DNA of 16,681 bases from Acetofilamentum sp. (lineage in GTDB: Bacteria; Bacteroidota; Bacteroidia; Bacteroidales; DTU049). A program made the position numbers and the translations under genes. The number at the start of each line of letters is the position of its first letter. Position 1 is the first letter of the stretch. The stretch lies in contig DYON01000024.1 in assembly GCA_020720525.1 (NCBI GenBank), positions 1 to 16,681 on the forward strand, given 5' to 3'. Of the stretch, positions 1 through 7,560 are shown piece after piece. The notes under the pieces are model-generated. The model was not told where the DNA came from and made no database searches. It worked only from the letters and a program-made list of their open reading frames with translations.

Positions 1-2414
1 TACCCGATGCCGTCAAAAACAACGACTATGGACGCGAGTTGATGCTCAAGAATAAACTTATCAAACTTCCATCAATAAAAGAAGCAACACTCGATGCAAT
101 TCCAGACGAGCTGGTTGCCGAATTGGAAAAAGCTACTGGCTTGTATCATTATTATGCGTTTTCGGTCAAAAACAACGATAATATTCTGGCTACCCTTATT
201 TATATGACTCCGGATGCTCTAACAAAAAAGGAGTTTTTATTGATGGAGAGAATCTGCGAAATGGCTCATAGGTTTTTTGTTGTTTTCATTCAATGGCAGC
301 AAAGCGAAAATCTCAACAAGCAACTGTCGGAGGTTCTCGATTTGGCCGATTATGCTTTTGGTGTTTATAATGCCGATGGCATGCTCATTAAAGGAAATTC
401 CGTTTTTGTGAAGTATTTTGAGAAATTGGGCTACGAAAATCTTTTTTTACCCGATTATATGCAGGTGTTGGGAATAGATATACATAAGCATCAAGAATTG
501 TTGTGTGGAAAAGAGGTGATTGTTAATATTTCAAAAACAACTGATATTGGGAAAGAGCTGAATAAATATTTTTCAACAGGAGGCATTTCTCCAGTTCTTA
601 CTGGCGACAAAAATATTTCCTATTATGTATTTTTTTTGCAATCGCAAAAAGAAGAAAGCCGATTGCTCGAAGCTATGCAATTGAAAGAACAGAAATACCA
701 ACGAATATTTCAACATATCCAAGATGTGTATTTCGAAGTAAAAATAGATGGAACCATCATTGAACTAAGTCCATCAATTTATTCGTGTATGAAAATTGCA
801 CGCGAAGATTTGATTGGTCGAAATATTCTTGAGTTGTACCACAATCCAAACCAGCGCAAGTTGTATTTGGACGCACTCGAAAAAGACGGAAAAGTTAGTG
901 GATTCGATATTGACCTTGTATTGCCCAATGGTGAGGTAATTCATGCCTTGGTTGTTGCTAGTTTGGTTGATGTTGGACTTGAAAGTGAACGCATTGTTGG
1001 TTCAATGATTGATATTTCGGAGCAAAAAGTTCAGCATAAAACAATTAAAGAAAGCGAAATTAAATTCAGATCGCTATTCGATAAATCGCCAATTGGTATT
1101 ATGATTTGCGACACATCGGGGCAAATTGTCGAAATAAATAAATCGATGCTCAAATCGCTTGGGTCTCCTTCGGTCGAAAAAACTAAAATGCTGAATGTGT
1201 TTACTTTAGAAAACTTGGTTTTGGCGGGTATATCGAAAGCTATGCAAGAGGTATTGTTGAGTGGCGAACCCAAAGTGTTTGAAAGCAAATATTCAAGTGT
1301 TTGGAATTCAGATGGTTATTTCCGTATTTTTATCAATACCATTCCTGATTCTTTTGGGAGAGTAAAATACTTGATGTTGATGGCCGAAGACATTACAGAA
1401 TTGAAACAAAAAGAAACACTTTTACGGCAAACCGAGGAGCGTTTTCTCGATATTTACAACAATACAAGCGACCTTATTTACACCATGGATTTTCAAGGCA
1501 ATTTCACTTCGGTGAATCCTGTAGCCGAAAAATGGTTGGGGTACAAGTTTTCTGAGTTGAATAACCGAAATATTGAGCAGTTTGTATCGCACGATAGCAA
1601 CAAACGAGCTGCAGATAATATTCGAGCGAAATTGGAAGGCTCTAAAAGCCAAACCACCTACGAGGTAACTGCCTATTCGCGCAAAGGCGAAAAGATGATT
1701 TTGGAAATCAATAGTTTTTTAAGATTTAAAGGAAAAACACCCATTGAAGTTTTTGGTATTGCGCGCGATATTACTGAACGCAAAAAACACGAAGAATTTA
1801 TCCAATCGGCATTGCGAGAACGTGAAAGCCTGATAATGGAGGTGCATCATCGTGTGAAAAACAATTTGCAGCTCATACTTTCGATGATGAAAATGTATCA
1901 GCAGAATTTTGTGAACGAGGATGTTTTGCAGGTTTTTAGAGGTATTATGCAGAAAATACTTGCAATATCGGCTGTTCACGAAGATTTCTATTTTTCAAAC
2001 GATCTGAAAGATGTCAATTTCAATCGATACATCAATACGATTGTCAACAATGCTATCGATCAGTACGATACATCTCATAGTGCTGAGTATCGAATTGATG
2101 CCGAAAACATTAAAGCAAATATTGATGTTGCTGTTCCGGTAGGTTTGATATTGGCCGAATTGCTATCGAACAGTCTTCGATATGCAGTGCTTCCAAATAA
2201 ACAACTACGTTTGGGAATTGGGTTTAAACAGAGCGACGAACGATACGAATTAAGTGTTTCGGACAATGGACCAGGCATCAATCCAGAGATTTTCAACACC
2301 CAAAATCATTCATTAGGAGTGGAAATGGTGAAAATGCTGGCTGAAAATCAACTAGGAGGCGAATTTGTTATTGAAACAAGTAGCGAGGGAACAACCGTTT
2401 TGGTAAGGTTCTAA
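1..2414 (+). CDS. Multi-PAS sensor histidine kinase (HisKA_2 type), 5' end cut off
   Basis: Partial signal-transducing histidine kinase that should autophosphorylate and pass phosphate to a response regulator not present here. The frame is open to base 3 with no stop, so the protein starts upstream; the TTG at 39 and ATG at 42 are probably internal. Numbering residues from base 39: a GAF-like tail (about 1-85), then four PAS-like segments (about 95-205, 216-330, 338-455, 463-583), three of which end in the usual D-I-(T/S)-E linker. Next come a HisKA_2 dimerisation helix with EVHHRVKNN at 601-609 (His604 the likely phosphoacceptor) and a HATPase_c domain with N box Asn711, DNGPG at 742-746 and SLGVEM at 758-763. 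No transmembrane segment is visible in this part, so it may be soluble and sense a cytoplasmic ligand or redox state. The stop lies 5 bp from the convergent lipoprotein gene. Family assignment is firm; ligand and partner are unknown. Confidence 0.93.
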   Translation, partial: PDAVKNNDYGRELMLKNKLIKLPSIKEATLDAIPDELVAELEKATGLYHYYAFSVKNNDNILATLIYMTPDALTKKEFLLMERICEMAHRFFVVFIQWQQSENLNKQLSEVLDLADYAFGVYNADGMLIKGNSVFVKYFEKLGYENLFLPDYMQVLGIDIHKHQELLCGKEVIVNISKTTDIGKELNKYFSTGGISPVLTGDKNISYYVFFLQSQKEESRLLEAMQLKEQKYQRIFQHIQDVYFEVKIDGTIIELSPSIYSCMKIAREDLIGRNILELYHNPNQRKLYLDALEKDGKVSGFDIDLVLPNGEVIHALVVASLVDVGLESERIVGSMIDISEQKVQHKTIKESEIKFRSLFDKSPIGIMICDTSGQIVEINKSMLKSLGSPSVEKTKMLNVFTLENLVLAGISKAMQEVLLSGEPKVFESKYSSVWNSDGYFRIFINTIPDSFGRVKYLMLMAEDITELKQKETLLRQTEERFLDIYNNTSDLIYTMDFQGNFTSVNPVAEKWLGYKFSELNNRNIEQFVSHDSNKRAADNIRAKLEGSKSQTTYEVTAYSRKGEKMILEINSFLRFKGKTPIEVFGIARDITERKKHEEFIQSALRERESLIMEVHHRVKNNLQLILSMMKMYQQNFVNEDVLQVFRGIMQKILAISAVHEDFYFSNDLKDVNFNRYINTIVNNAIDQYDTSHSAEYRIDAENIKANIDVAVPVGLILAELLSNSLRYAVLPNKQLRLGIGFKQSDERYELSVSDNGPGINPEIFNTQNHSLGVEMVKMLAENQLGGEFVIETSSEGTTVLVRF

Positions 2415-2419
2415 TATTG

Positions 2420-2782
2420 TTATTTCACGAAGCCACTGCAAGTAGCAGCTCCATACGGAAGGTCGTTGTTGTCGGAAAATAGCACTGCATTGCCTTGCAA
2501 AATTTCAACTTTTACATCGCCCAAGGCGGTTGTGTTTTTTGCTTGCAGATACACATAAGTGTCGGCTTTTGCCCTAAATTCAATTTTCCATGGAATAGTT
2601 ACAGTAGAAAGACCTGTCATGGCTGTTTCTCCATTCTCGTTTACATAAGTTATCAGCATCTCAGTAGCAGTGCCCGAAACTTTGTAGGTGATTTTCTTTT
2701 TTAAAACCAAAACATTGTTGTTTTCGTTGCAAGAAGTTGCAAACAATAAAGAAATTATCAGAAGAAAGAAGAATTTTTTCAT
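2420..2782 (-). CDS. Small lipoprotein with MmpS-like domain
   Basis: 120-residue predicted lipoprotein. Residues 1-17 form a signal peptide (MKKFF, a hydrophobic stretch, then ATSC) and Cys18 is the likely lipidation site; the -3 residue is Ala rather than Leu, which is tolerated in Bacteroidota. The mature part (about 30-118) reads as a small beta-sandwich: YKVSGTA, then ITYVNENGET, then TIPWKIEF, then a C-terminal ATCSGFV strand. This order (a Y-V-G strand, an I-T-Y-N-G-E hairpin, a P-W turn, a Ser/Cys-Gly end) resembles MmpS-family transport accessory proteins, best known from mycobacteria; that match is by eye only. Its start is 34 bp after the bioF stop on the same strand, so it may be the last gene of the bio cluster, although a weak -7-like box (TAATTTAG at 2812-2819, one mismatch) could drive it alone. 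No role in biotin metabolism is shown. Confidence 0.82.
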   Translation of the reverse strand: MKKFFFLLIISLLFATSCNENNNVLVLKKKITYKVSGTATEMLITYVNENGETAMTGLSTVTIPWKIEFRAKADTYVYLQAKNTTALGDVKVEILQGNAVLFSDNNDLPYGAATCSGFVK

Positions 2783-2816
2783 AATGAGCCAATTTATCTG
2801 TTTTAACGATGCTAAA

Positions 2817-3941
2817 TTATAAAAGTTTTCGCAATTGACTGAAAAAATAATTGATTTCTGAAAAATTGTTGTGCGAATGCATGGTTATTCGTAGCAGTGC
2901 AGTATTTCCGCTCGTGGTTGGTGGAAGCATTGCTTTTAATGCAATATTGTTTTTGTTGAGTTCACCAACAATGCGAATGGTTGTTGCTGCATCGCCTATG
3001 TTTAATGGAACAATGTGATGCGAATCTTGGCAATTGAACTCCGCAAACTTTTTCTTGAACGACTCAATGTTGGTTTCGAGTTCGGCTTTTAGTTCGGGAT
3101 GATTTTGAATATACAACAAACTGTTTTTTATGGCAATTGCTTGTATTGGCGGCATGGCTGTTGAATAAATAGCTGGAATGGCAAAATTTAGAAGGTAGTT
3201 TTTGAGCGATTTACTTCCTGCAACAACAGCGCCCGAACAGCCAGCAGCTTTGCCAAAAGTATGTATTCGAGCAAAAACATCATTTTCGATTCCAAGCTCA
3301 CAACACAAACCTTCACCATATTTTCCATTGATACCTGTTGTATGTGCTTCGTCAACAATTAGAAACCAATTGTTTTTGTTGCAAATAGCAACTATTTCTT
3401 GCAAAGGAGCTGTATCTCCACTGATGCTGTACATCGATTCTACAACAACAAAAACCTTTCCTGCCGAAGAATTCGATTTTTTTATTAAATCGTCGGTATT
3501 GTTGTGCATAAACGAAAAACATGCGGCTCCCGACAATCGGGCTGTTGTTTTAATAGAAGCATGAATTTCGGCGTCATATATAATGGAGTCGGATCGTTGT
3601 GGTACATATCCAAAAAATGAATGATTGGCTTCAAATCCCGATTTGCATAAAATGGTATCCTCGCTTTTAAAAAAAATCGACAACCACTGTTCGGTTTCTT
3701 CGAGTATTGAATTGTTTCCGCTTACGAGCCGAGAACCGGTGCTACCGAATAAAAAATCGCTTTTTTGTTTCGATATTTCGCTTAAAATGATTTGTTTAAG
3801 ATCTTCGTTTCGAGCAAGACCAAGAAAGTCGTTCGACTCGAAGTCGATGCAGTTTTCGGCTCTATTGGTAAGGCTCCGCAGCAATCCTTTTTTTTGATAT
3901 GCAGCGAGGGCATCAATCAAAAATTGATTTCGATTAATCAT
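2817..3941 (-). CDS. bioF: 8-amino-7-oxononanoate synthase (BioF)
   Basis: PLP-dependent alpha-oxoamine synthase, 374 residues (E. coli BioF has 384). It condenses pimeloyl-ACP or pimeloyl-CoA with alanine to give 8-amino-7-oxononanoate (KAPA), the first ring-building step of biotin synthesis, in the cytoplasm. Visible family features are the STGSRLVSGN segment (68-77), DAEIHASI around His127, the PLP-binding DEAH loop (Asp197, His200) and the Schiff-base Lys231 in HTFGKAAG. The fold alone would also fit 2-amino-3-ketobutyrate CoA ligase or serine palmitoyltransferase; the overlap with bioB decides for BioF. Its ATG lies inside the end of bioB with an 8-bp overlap (ATGATTAA), which fixes the start and suggests translational coupling. 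No bioA, bioD, bioC or bioH lies in the window, so the rest of the pathway must be elsewhere. Confidence 0.92.
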   Translation of the reverse strand: MINRNQFLIDALAAYQKKGLLRSLTNRAENCIDFESNDFLGLARNEDLKQIILSEISKQKSDFLFGSTGSRLVSGNNSILEETEQWLSIFFKSEDTILCKSGFEANHSFFGYVPQRSDSIIYDAEIHASIKTTARLSGAACFSFMHNNTDDLIKKSNSSAGKVFVVVESMYSISGDTAPLQEIVAICNKNNWFLIVDEAHTTGINGKYGEGLCCELGIENDVFARIHTFGKAAGCSGAVVAGSKSLKNYLLNFAIPAIYSTAMPPIQAIAIKNSLLYIQNHPELKAELETNIESFKKKFAEFNCQDSHHIVPLNIGDAATTIRIVGELNKNNIALKAMLPPTTSGNTALLRITMHSHNNFSEINYFFSQLRKLL

Positions 3942-4875
3942 TTAATTCAATTCCTAATGTTTTGAATAAGCTAAAATCGTTGTTTGGCGCAGCGTTTGGA
4001 GTGGTAAGTAGTTTATCGCCAACAAATACGCTATTGGCACCTGCCAGAAAACACAAAGATTGAGCCTCGGCCGATAATTGTTTGCGACCTGCCGCAAGGC
4101 AAATTCTTGTAGATGGCATCACAATTCTTGCCGTTGCAATCACACGTAGCAAATCCCAAACAGGAACAGCTTTATTGTTTTCGAGCGGAGTGCCTTCGAT
4201 GGCTACAAGCATATTGATAGGGACGGTGAAAAGAGGCTGGGGGAGCGATGCCAGCGAATGAAGCATTGCTACACGATCGGCGTGCGATTCGCCCAAGCCA
4301 ACAATGCCACCGCTACAACAAGCCATGCTTTCTTCTTGCAACAATTTGAGAGTTTCGATTCGTTGAGCAAAAGTTCGAGTAGAAATGATTTGAGCATAGA
4401 ATTCTTCTGATGTATCGATGTTGTGATTGTATGCCGTAAAACCAGCTTCTCGAAGTCGAATTATCTGCTCTCGGTTTATTGTTCCCAAAGTAGCACATAC
4501 TTGCAAACCCATATTGCGAATGGCTTTACCTACCTTAATGAGCAAGTCGAATTCTTCGTTGTTGGGAATATTTTTCCACGAAGCACTTAGGCAAATTCTA
4601 TCCGAACCTTGTGCAATAGCTTCATTTACCAATTGCATCATTTCAACCTCCGAAAGACGAATCGAAGGGCCAACGTTGGTTTTGTATCTCGAACTTTGGG
4701 CACAATATGCGCAATCTTCGACACAGCCACCAGTTTTGTACGACACCAATGTGTTGCGATATATCACCGTATGCTTTTGATGGATACTGTGAACTTGAGC
4801 TGCTTCTGCAATGAGCAACAAAAGGGGTTTGTTGTATATATCGTCAATATTTTGCAAACTGAGCAAATTATTCAT
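3934..4875 (-). CDS. bioB: Biotin synthase (BioB), radical SAM
   Basis: Radical SAM enzyme that inserts sulfur into dethiobiotin, the last step of biotin synthesis. The 313-residue length is a little below the 346 of E. coli. All metal ligands known from the E. coli enzyme are present: the [4Fe-4S] motif CVEDCAYC (Cys51, Cys55, Cys58), and the [2Fe-2S] ligands Cys95, Cys127, Cys187 and Arg264. Other landmarks are YNHNIDTS (149-156), CSGGIVGLGE (187-196), PINMLVAIEGTPL and the C-terminal VGDKLLTTPN. The enzyme should therefore be active. The ATG at 4875 overlaps the stop of an upstream 47-residue small ORF (ATGAATAA), and the stop overlaps the bioF start in the same 8-bp manner. The cluster promoter is probably the TAACTTTG box at 5019-5026. 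Confidence 0.97.
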   Translation of the reverse strand: MNNLLSLQNIDDIYNKPLLLLIAEAAQVHSIHQKHTVIYRNTLVSYKTGGCVEDCAYCAQSSRYKTNVGPSIRLSEVEMMQLVNEAIAQGSDRICLSASWKNIPNNEEFDLLIKVGKAIRNMGLQVCATLGTINREQIIRLREAGFTAYNHNIDTSEEFYAQIISTRTFAQRIETLKLLQEESMACCSGGIVGLGESHADRVAMLHSLASLPQPLFTVPINMLVAIEGTPLENNKAVPVWDLLRVIATARIVMPSTRICLAAGRKQLSAEAQSLCFLAGANSVFVGDKLLTTPNAAPNNDFSLFKTLGIELND

Positions 4876-5011
4876 TCGGTTTTTGTTTTTTTATGTTCTT
4901 GAGAAAAATGAAAAAGCCAAGACTTGCAATGGTGGTTGCAATTATTCCAATTGCAATGAAAAGAATGTAATTGGAATCCTTCCGGCGCAAAGCATATATA
5001 GGAAAATACAT
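4868..5011 (-). CDS. 47-residue single-TM small protein upstream of bioB
   Basis: Short ORF read by hand on the minus strand: ATG at 5011-5009, TAA at 4870-4868. The product starts MYFPIYALRRKDSNY, has one hydrophobic segment at about residues 16-37 (isoleucine-, phenylalanine- and glycine-rich), and ends with a lysine-rich tail (KNIKKQKPNE). That composition fits a genuine small membrane protein better than a random frame. Its stop overlaps the bioB ATG by 8 bp (ATGAATAA), the same geometry as bioB to bioF, and a TAACTTTG promoter box ends 7 nt before its ATG. This makes it likely the first gene of the bio transcript. I recognise no family. It might be a leader peptide whose translation feeds bioB, a small accessory membrane protein, or chance; the overlap and promoter position argue against chance. 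Confidence 0.62.
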   Translation of the reverse strand: MYFPIYALRRKDSNYILFIAIGIIATTIASLGFFIFLKNIKKQKPNE

Positions 5012-5018
5012 TTTTCTG

Positions 5019-5046
5019 CAAAGTTAAAAAATATGAGTTGGTCAAA
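5019..5046 (-). promoter_or_regulatory. Promoter of the small ORF-bioB-bioF cluster
   Basis: On the minus strand a perfect Bacteroidota -7 element TAACTTTG (5026-5019) is preceded, after 16 bp, by TTTG (5046-5043) in -33 position. The spacer is slightly short of the usual range. Only 7 nt lie between the element and the small-ORF ATG, so the transcript would be nearly leaderless. Inferred from motif only. Confidence 0.6.
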
Positions 5047-5550
5047 GCAAAAAGAAATTTTTCTTACAATTTTATTTTTCGAGGGGTTGGGGAAGAGGTT
5101 TGGTTGATTCACAAGAAAAAGTATATTAGGTATTTCTCGTACTTTTAAATATTTGTATGTATTACTAAAATATCTTCTTAAAATTCCTTGATGTAAATTA
5201 CCCTTTACCTAAATGTGAAGTGAGTATGAAAAGTGTAATATTCAGATAATAAAGCGATGTAAAAATTCGACTATACACAATAGTCTTGTTATCAATTATT
5301 CGATTTTATAGATGAGTGCCTTGCGCTATAACGCTCTGCGTGGCTTTCATCTTTATCACTTTTTGGCTGAACTCAATTCTGTGATTCAATTGAAAAATAT
5401 CCCTACTTTATTCTGCATATTTTCAATTCTTCTTCAATTTTCATCTGATGTTATTTGCACAAAACTCGGCAAACTCCGTGTGGTTGGAAATAATTCTTTT
5501 AATTTGAAATGATTTTGATTGTTGCCAGCTACAAATCCATCCAAAAAAAT
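5047..5550. other. Gene-poor spacer between bio cluster and glycosyltransferase
   Basis: About 500 bp with no convincing gene on either strand. It contains a short hairpin (GACTAT/ATAGTC, 5269-5285), an AT-rich inverted repeat (5388-5400 with 5417-5428), and two degenerate G/C-richer patches (5316-5345 and 5465-5490) that share a CTCnGnGTGG core. A 66-codon frame at 5312-5512 has no promoter box, no conserved look and runs through the repeat-like patch, so I do not call it. Confidence 0.6.
5388..5428. repeat. AT-rich inverted repeat
   Basis: Arms AATTGAAAAATAT (5388-5400) and ATATTTTCAATT (5417-5428) are complementary apart from one extra A, with a 16-nt loop. It is not followed by a T run, so it is a poor terminator candidate. 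Function unknown; chance is possible in such AT-rich DNA. Confidence 0.4.
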
Positions 5551-5558
5551 TACCTTTG
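5551..5558 (+). promoter_or_regulatory. TACCTTTG -7 box of the glycosyltransferase gene
   Basis: Perfect TAnnTTTG element followed by CAAACA and then ATG at 5565. It contains the TTG at 5556 that would otherwise be read as the start codon, which is why the later ATG is preferred. No clear TTG at the expected -33 distance. The predicted leader is only a few nucleotides. Confidence 0.6.
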
Positions 5559-5564
5559 CAAACA

Positions 5565-6665
5565 ATGTTAGTCCCGAAAATTCTTGTTATAAGCAACTAC
5601 AGCGGTTTAAATTCCTCGCGCCCAGAAGCCGAAATTATGATTGGGCTTGCCAAACGTGGTATCGATATTACCATAATGACACCACCCGAAGCCGAATATG
5701 TTGAGCGCTTCGATGAGGTTGGAATTCGGGTCATTGGTTTTCAACCCAAAAAGAAATTCGATAGAACCGAAATCGATTTTATTCGCAATGAACTGATTGC
5801 AGGAGAATACAATATTATTCATTTATTCAATGGCAAAGCTATTATCAATGGAATGAGAGCTGCCAAAGGATTGCCAGTGAAAGTAATTTTGTATCGTGGT
5901 TATTGCGGCAACATTCATTGGTGGGATCCAACTGCATATTTGAAGTACCTGAATTCGCGAGCCGATGGTATTTGGTGCATTGCGCCAGCTGTGGAAAAGC
6001 TGATCAACCGTAATCGAATTTTCAGCAAAAAAGTTGCGTTTACCATTGCAAAAGGGCATCATCCCAATTGGTACAACAAGGTGGAACCTAAAAGTCTGTC
6101 GGAGTTCAATATTCCACAAAATGCTTTTGTTGCAACCATGGTTGCCAATGCTCGCCCTATGAAAGGCTTGAAGTATTTTATTCAAGCCTCATACAAAATT
6201 GACCGTGAAATTTTATTGTATATTTTGTTGATTGGCAATGGTCTCGAATCGGACAAAATAAAAAAACTGGTTGACAAAAGTCCTTTAAAAGACCGAATTA
6301 TTTTCACAGGCTACCGCAGCGATTCGATTGAGTTGGTGAAAAGTTCAGATGTATTTGTACTCAGTTCTATTTATGGCGAAGCCATTTGCAAATCGGTGAT
6401 TGAAGCTATGAGTGTTGGTGTAGCACCCATTATTACCAACATTCCAGGCAATCGAGGTTTGGTGATTGATGGCGAAAGTGGCTTGGTGATTCCGCGCAAA
6501 GACCCAAAAGCAATTGCAAAAGCCATTGAAAGGCTATACCGAAACCCAGACGAGAAGAACAAGCTGGCAATTGGAGCTAAAAAGCATATTGCAACACGAT
6601 ATCATATTTACCAGGCAATTGAAGAGCTCGAAAAATATTATAAAACATTGGTTGGTGAAATTTAG
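5565..6665 (+). CDS. GT4-family glycosyltransferase
   Basis: 366-residue GT-B fold retaining glycosyltransferase, probably cytoplasmic and working on polysaccharide, O-antigen or another surface glycan with a nucleotide-sugar donor. The N-terminal Rossmann-like half starts at KILVISNY and has the usual H-F-N-G turn near 86-90. The C-terminal donor-binding half begins near 185 with ARPMKGLKYFIQA, then LLIGNG (221-226), IIFTGYR (245-251) and the GT4 EX7E motif, Glu272 to Glu280 within GEAICKSVIEAM. It ends with the typical SGLVIP, then DP..IA.AI.RL. The linker KGHHPNWY (163-170) takes the place of the more common NGVD-type loop. The gene stands alone between the bio promoter region and a convergent membrane-protein gene, so acceptor and sugar cannot be inferred. 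The start is set by the promoter box at 5551. Confidence 0.92.
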   Translation: MLVPKILVISNYSGLNSSRPEAEIMIGLAKRGIDITIMTPPEAEYVERFDEVGIRVIGFQPKKKFDRTEIDFIRNELIAGEYNIIHLFNGKAIINGMRAAKGLPVKVILYRGYCGNIHWWDPTAYLKYLNSRADGIWCIAPAVEKLINRNRIFSKKVAFTIAKGHHPNWYNKVEPKSLSEFNIPQNAFVATMVANARPMKGLKYFIQASYKIDREILLYILLIGNGLESDKIKKLVDKSPLKDRIIFTGYRSDSIELVKSSDVFVLSSIYGEAICKSVIEAMSVGVAPIITNIPGNRGLVIDGESGLVIPRKDPKAIAKAIERLYRNPDEKNKLAIGAKKHIATRYHIYQAIEELEKYYKTLVGEI

Positions 6666-6735
6666 ACTTTTCGCTCCCGCATGATTGTATCGTGTGGTAT
6701 ATTGATAAATAAATACTCCTTACCTTATATATAAA

Positions 6736-6788
6736 ACGATGCAGTGCAACGTCTCTACTAAAAAGACGCGATGAATTGCGGTATCTAC
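6736..6788. repeat. Degenerate double palindromic repeat
   Basis: Two imperfect palindromes lie end to end between convergent genes. The first is ACGATGCA-g-TGCAACGT (6736-6752; 7 of 8 pairs) followed by CTCTAC. The second is AGACGCGAT-ga-ATTGCGGTATCT, followed by AC (6764-6788; one wobble pair and a short insertion). Both units end in (C/A)TCTAC. The pattern resembles interspersed TGCAACGTCTCTAC and GACGCGAT-type intergenic repeats that I recall from Bacteroidota and cyanobacteria; that link is from memory. Confidence 0.5.
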
Positions 6789-6808
6789 AATGTCTTCAGC
6801 ATTCTTCT

Positions 6809-7378
6809 TTACTTACTTTGGCGGCTATTGAGGCTGAAAATAGACCGTTTGGGTCGGTTGCGAAACACTCCATCAGAAACTGTGCGAACGTCTTCGATGG
6901 TATAAACTGCATTTGGATTGAACTGGTTAACAGCGTCGAGGAAGGCACGCAAATCTTTTCGTTTAATAATGGAAAACACAATTTTCACTGGGCCACGCGC
7001 ACCTTCGGCATCCATAATGGTGAGCCCAAAGTTTTGCGAAGTCAAATATGCAATCAGCTCGGTAACATCTTTTTTTGGAACGACGCGCACAATAACGGTT
7101 CCAATCGACAATTTATCGTCGATGACCATACCTATATAATTACCTGCTGCGAATCCGGCACCGTAAGCAAAAATTGCGGCAAAATTGGTTAAATCGCCAA
7201 TAATTTGTCCAACAGCAAGCAGCCAAATAATAACCTCAAAAAAGCCCAAAATTGGAACCCAAAGTTTCATGCCACGCGCAAGAAAAATGAGGCGCAAAGA
7301 ACCCACAGTTTGGTCGGCAATACGCGCAAAGAAAATCAGAAGAGGTAAAAGCACAAATTCGTACCACTGAGAATCCAT
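6809..7378 (-). CDS. UPF0316 family membrane protein (DUF2179)
   Basis: 189-residue integral membrane protein of the UPF0316 group (compare B. subtilis YebE). Three hydrophobic segments occupy about residues 6-22, 40-60 and 63-84, with the conserved R-I-A-D-x-x-x-G-x-L-R pattern at 19-29. A cytoplasmic alpha/beta domain of DUF2179 type follows (about 92-170), ending in TVSDGVFR (166-173). The molecular function of this family is not established. The reading frame is open to 7423, but the TACCTTTG promoter element at 7393-7400 lies inside that extension, so the ATG at 7378 is the real start. It is divergent from gldF, sharing a 213-bp intergenic region, and convergent with the glycosyltransferase gene. 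Confidence 0.9.
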   Translation of the reverse strand: MDSQWYEFVLLPLLIFFARIADQTVGSLRLIFLARGMKLWVPILGFFEVIIWLLAVGQIIGDLTNFAAIFAYGAGFAAGNYIGMVIDDKLSIGTVIVRVVPKKDVTELIAYLTSQNFGLTIMDAEGARGPVKIVFSIIKRKDLRAFLDAVNQFNPNAVYTIEDVRTVSDGVFRNRPKRSIFSLNSRQSK

Positions 7379-7392
7379 AGTTGATTTTTTTG

Positions 7393-7423
7393 CAAAGGTA
7401 TCGAATATTAAAGAACCGCTCAA
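7393..7423 (-). promoter_or_regulatory. Promoter of the UPF0316 gene
   Basis: Minus-strand TACCTTTG (7400-7393) with TTG (7423-7421) 20 bp upstream, a spacing within the Bacteroidota -33/-7 range. The ATG follows 14 nt after the box. This is the best-spaced promoter in the window. Confidence 0.68.
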
Positions 7424-7560
7424 TAATCGAAATAGCTATTCTTATAGAATATTTCGAATCGATGAATTTGGCAATTACATAAGCACAACAGAATAGAATG
7501 GTTGCGGAATGATAAAAACAAGGTCTTTTCGAATTTTTCTCGGACAATACTGAATTTATT

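Noticed and set aside
5269..5285. Short hairpin GACTAT/ATAGTC as a terminator
   Set aside because: Only 6 bp of stem, AT-rich, no T run, and no gene ending nearby.
5312..5512. 66-codon frame on the plus strand in the spacer before the glycosyltransferase
   Set aside because: No promoter box, no signal peptide or domain, and it runs through repeat-like patches; composition does not look coding.
7379..7423. Upstream extension of the UPF0316 gene by 15 residues
   Set aside because: Contains the promoter -7 element, so it cannot be translated from that promoter.
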